Below the pieces are notes generated by a model. It was not told where the DNA came from. It searched no databases and worked only from the letters and a program-made list of their open reading frames with translations. Both the position numbers and the translations under genes were made by a program. Shown piece after piece: positions 52,535 through 53,147 of a stretch of 53,147 nucleotides of DNA; position 1 is the first letter of the stretch; every line of letters begins with the position of its first letter. The stretch covers positions 1 through 53,147 of the forward strand of contig NZ_JAGPXX010000040.1 in the NCBI RefSeq assembly GCF_018070345.1, read 5' to 3'. The DNA comes from Streptomyces sp. F63. GTDB taxonomy: Bacteria > Actinomycetota > Actinomycetes > Streptomycetales > Streptomycetaceae.

Positions 52535-53020
52535 CTACCCGAAGGACAGGGCGGGCGACCCGCTGATGTCGAAACCACCGATGCGGGCGGCGTTGGCCTC
52601 CGTGATGACCGTGCCGCCGATGCGCAGGCCCCTCACCTCCAGCTCCAGCGGGGCCCGGGACCGGTGCACGAGGTTGCGGGGCAGGCTCTTCTCCCCGTTG
52701 CCCCGCAGACGGCCGATCTCCGCGGTGGTGAACAGCCGGTCCACGGTGGTGTCGATCAGCCGGATGCCGCGGAAGGCCTGGTCGGCCCGCTCGTTGGAGA
52801 GCGCCACGATCCGGGTGACGGGCCCCATGACGCGGGTCCCCCGGATCGTGACGTCGCTGATCGTCCCGGAGCCGCCGTTCTCCCGGTAGTTCAGCACACC
52901 CCAGTTGGCGTTGGTGCCCGTCCACTCCGCGTGCAGGACCGTGTTGCCGCTCGCCGTGACACCGGAGACGGTCTTGCCGTACCAGCCGAGCTGGAAGACC
53001 GCGCCGTTGTCCATCAGGAC
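52535..53020 (-). pseudogene. C-terminal fragment of a beta-helix glycoside hydrolase (GH49/GH87-like)
   Basis: About 161 codons, VLMDNGAVFQLGWYGKTVSGVT … NTVLHAEWTGTNANWGVLNYRENG … TISDVTIRGTRVMGPVTRIVALS … QAFRGIRLIDTTVDRLF, with the repeating short beta strands and Asn ladders of a right-handed parallel beta-helix. The sequence resembles the end of dextranases/mycodextranases (GH49 or GH87). The upstream three-quarters, including the catalytic part, are cut by the terminal repeat (TAG at 53021-53023 immediately precedes). Internal ATG at 53014 is unlikely to be a real start. Confidence 0.65.
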
Positions 53021-53147
53021 CTAGCCAGGGGACGCCCCGCTTTAGCGGGGTGGGGAATGGCTTCTGAGCCCTGCTCTGACCTCAACTGTGCGCACGGATC
53101 TGCACTGTTCACCTGAGCCCACCTTTCTGTCGCACTAGACCTGCGAC
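53021..53147 (-). mobile_element. Right end of an IS200/IS605-like element, second copy in inverse orientation
   Basis: Exact reverse complement of 1-127, including the CCCCGC-TAAA-GCGGGG hairpin. Reading on the reverse strand, the element ends in …CTGGCTAG and host sequence begins GTCCTGATGGAC, nearly the same flank as at the left end (TGTCCTGATGGAC). Confidence 0.5.

Overview
The window is a 53,147-bp stretch of very GC-rich DNA with the gene content of a Streptomyces or close relative: XRE/DUF5753 regulators paired with DUF397, SpoIIE-type phosphatases, DUF6247, an ALF-repeat protein, a monomeric isocitrate dehydrogenase, an Rpf-type muralytic enzyme behind a ydaO-type (c-di-AMP) riboswitch, and CotH/VTC/DUF4956 genes. 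It looks like a whole assembly contig. Its first and last 127 bases are exact reverse complements; 127 is a common maximum k-mer length in short-read assembly, so both ends probably run into the same multi-copy sequence. That sequence has a subterminal hairpin and an open frame resembling the right end of an IS200/IS605-type (tnpB) element. It truncates a DUF5753 regulator at the left end and a beta-helix glycoside hydrolase at the right end.

Layout. 0.1-5.6 kb: truncated XRE regulator, GNAT acetyltransferase, stand-alone chloramphenicol phosphotransferase, membrane SpoIIE phosphatase, and a solute-binding lipoprotein with a membrane protein. 5.6-11.3 kb: two near-identical palindromes, then a DUF4956-VTC-CotH cassette and a secreted GH43-like protein. 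11.5-14.6 kb: peptidoglycan-binding protein and an OmpR-type two-component system. 15.1-19.2 kb: isocitrate dehydrogenase, a DUF6247/frameshifted-partner pair and a small basic protein. 19.4-24.6 kb: XRE-DUF397 pair, methyltransferase, and a secreted trypsin-fold/FG-GAP protein whose catalytic His and Ser are replaced. 25-29.1 kb: a 1,127-residue ALF/alanine-rich exported protein and a small membrane protein. 29.3-36.7 kb: riboswitch-controlled Rpf-LysM-SLT enzyme, SpoIIE phosphatase, BNR-like lipoprotein, CE15 glucuronoyl esterase and two tandem paralogous lipoproteins.

37.1-46.2 kb is a decayed, mobile, conflict-related region. It holds a multiply frameshifted XRE-TPR pseudogene, an ISL3 element with a frameshifted transposase, a HINT-tail/GIY-YIG nuclease toxin tip with a DUF4259 partner, a PHD/RelE-like toxin-antitoxin operon, a 5'-truncated IS3, an integrase C-terminal relic, and a polymorphic-toxin locus in which the secreted N-terminus is joined in frame, through one TGA, to a toxin tip with an overlapping immunity gene. 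It ends in an IS1182-SDR chimeric pseudogene. I regard this toxin-tip landscape as the most interesting part of the window.

46.4-53 kb returns to ordinary chromosome: an acyl-CoA dehydrogenase/hydroxyacyl-CoA dehydrogenase operon with a TetR regulator, a secreted nucleoside-hydrolase-like protein, an ECF sigma factor overlapping a GerMN-domain protein, an orphan signal peptide, and the truncated hydrolase. I saw no rRNA, tRNA or CRISPR array. All family assignments come from reading translated sequence and motifs; no database search was run.
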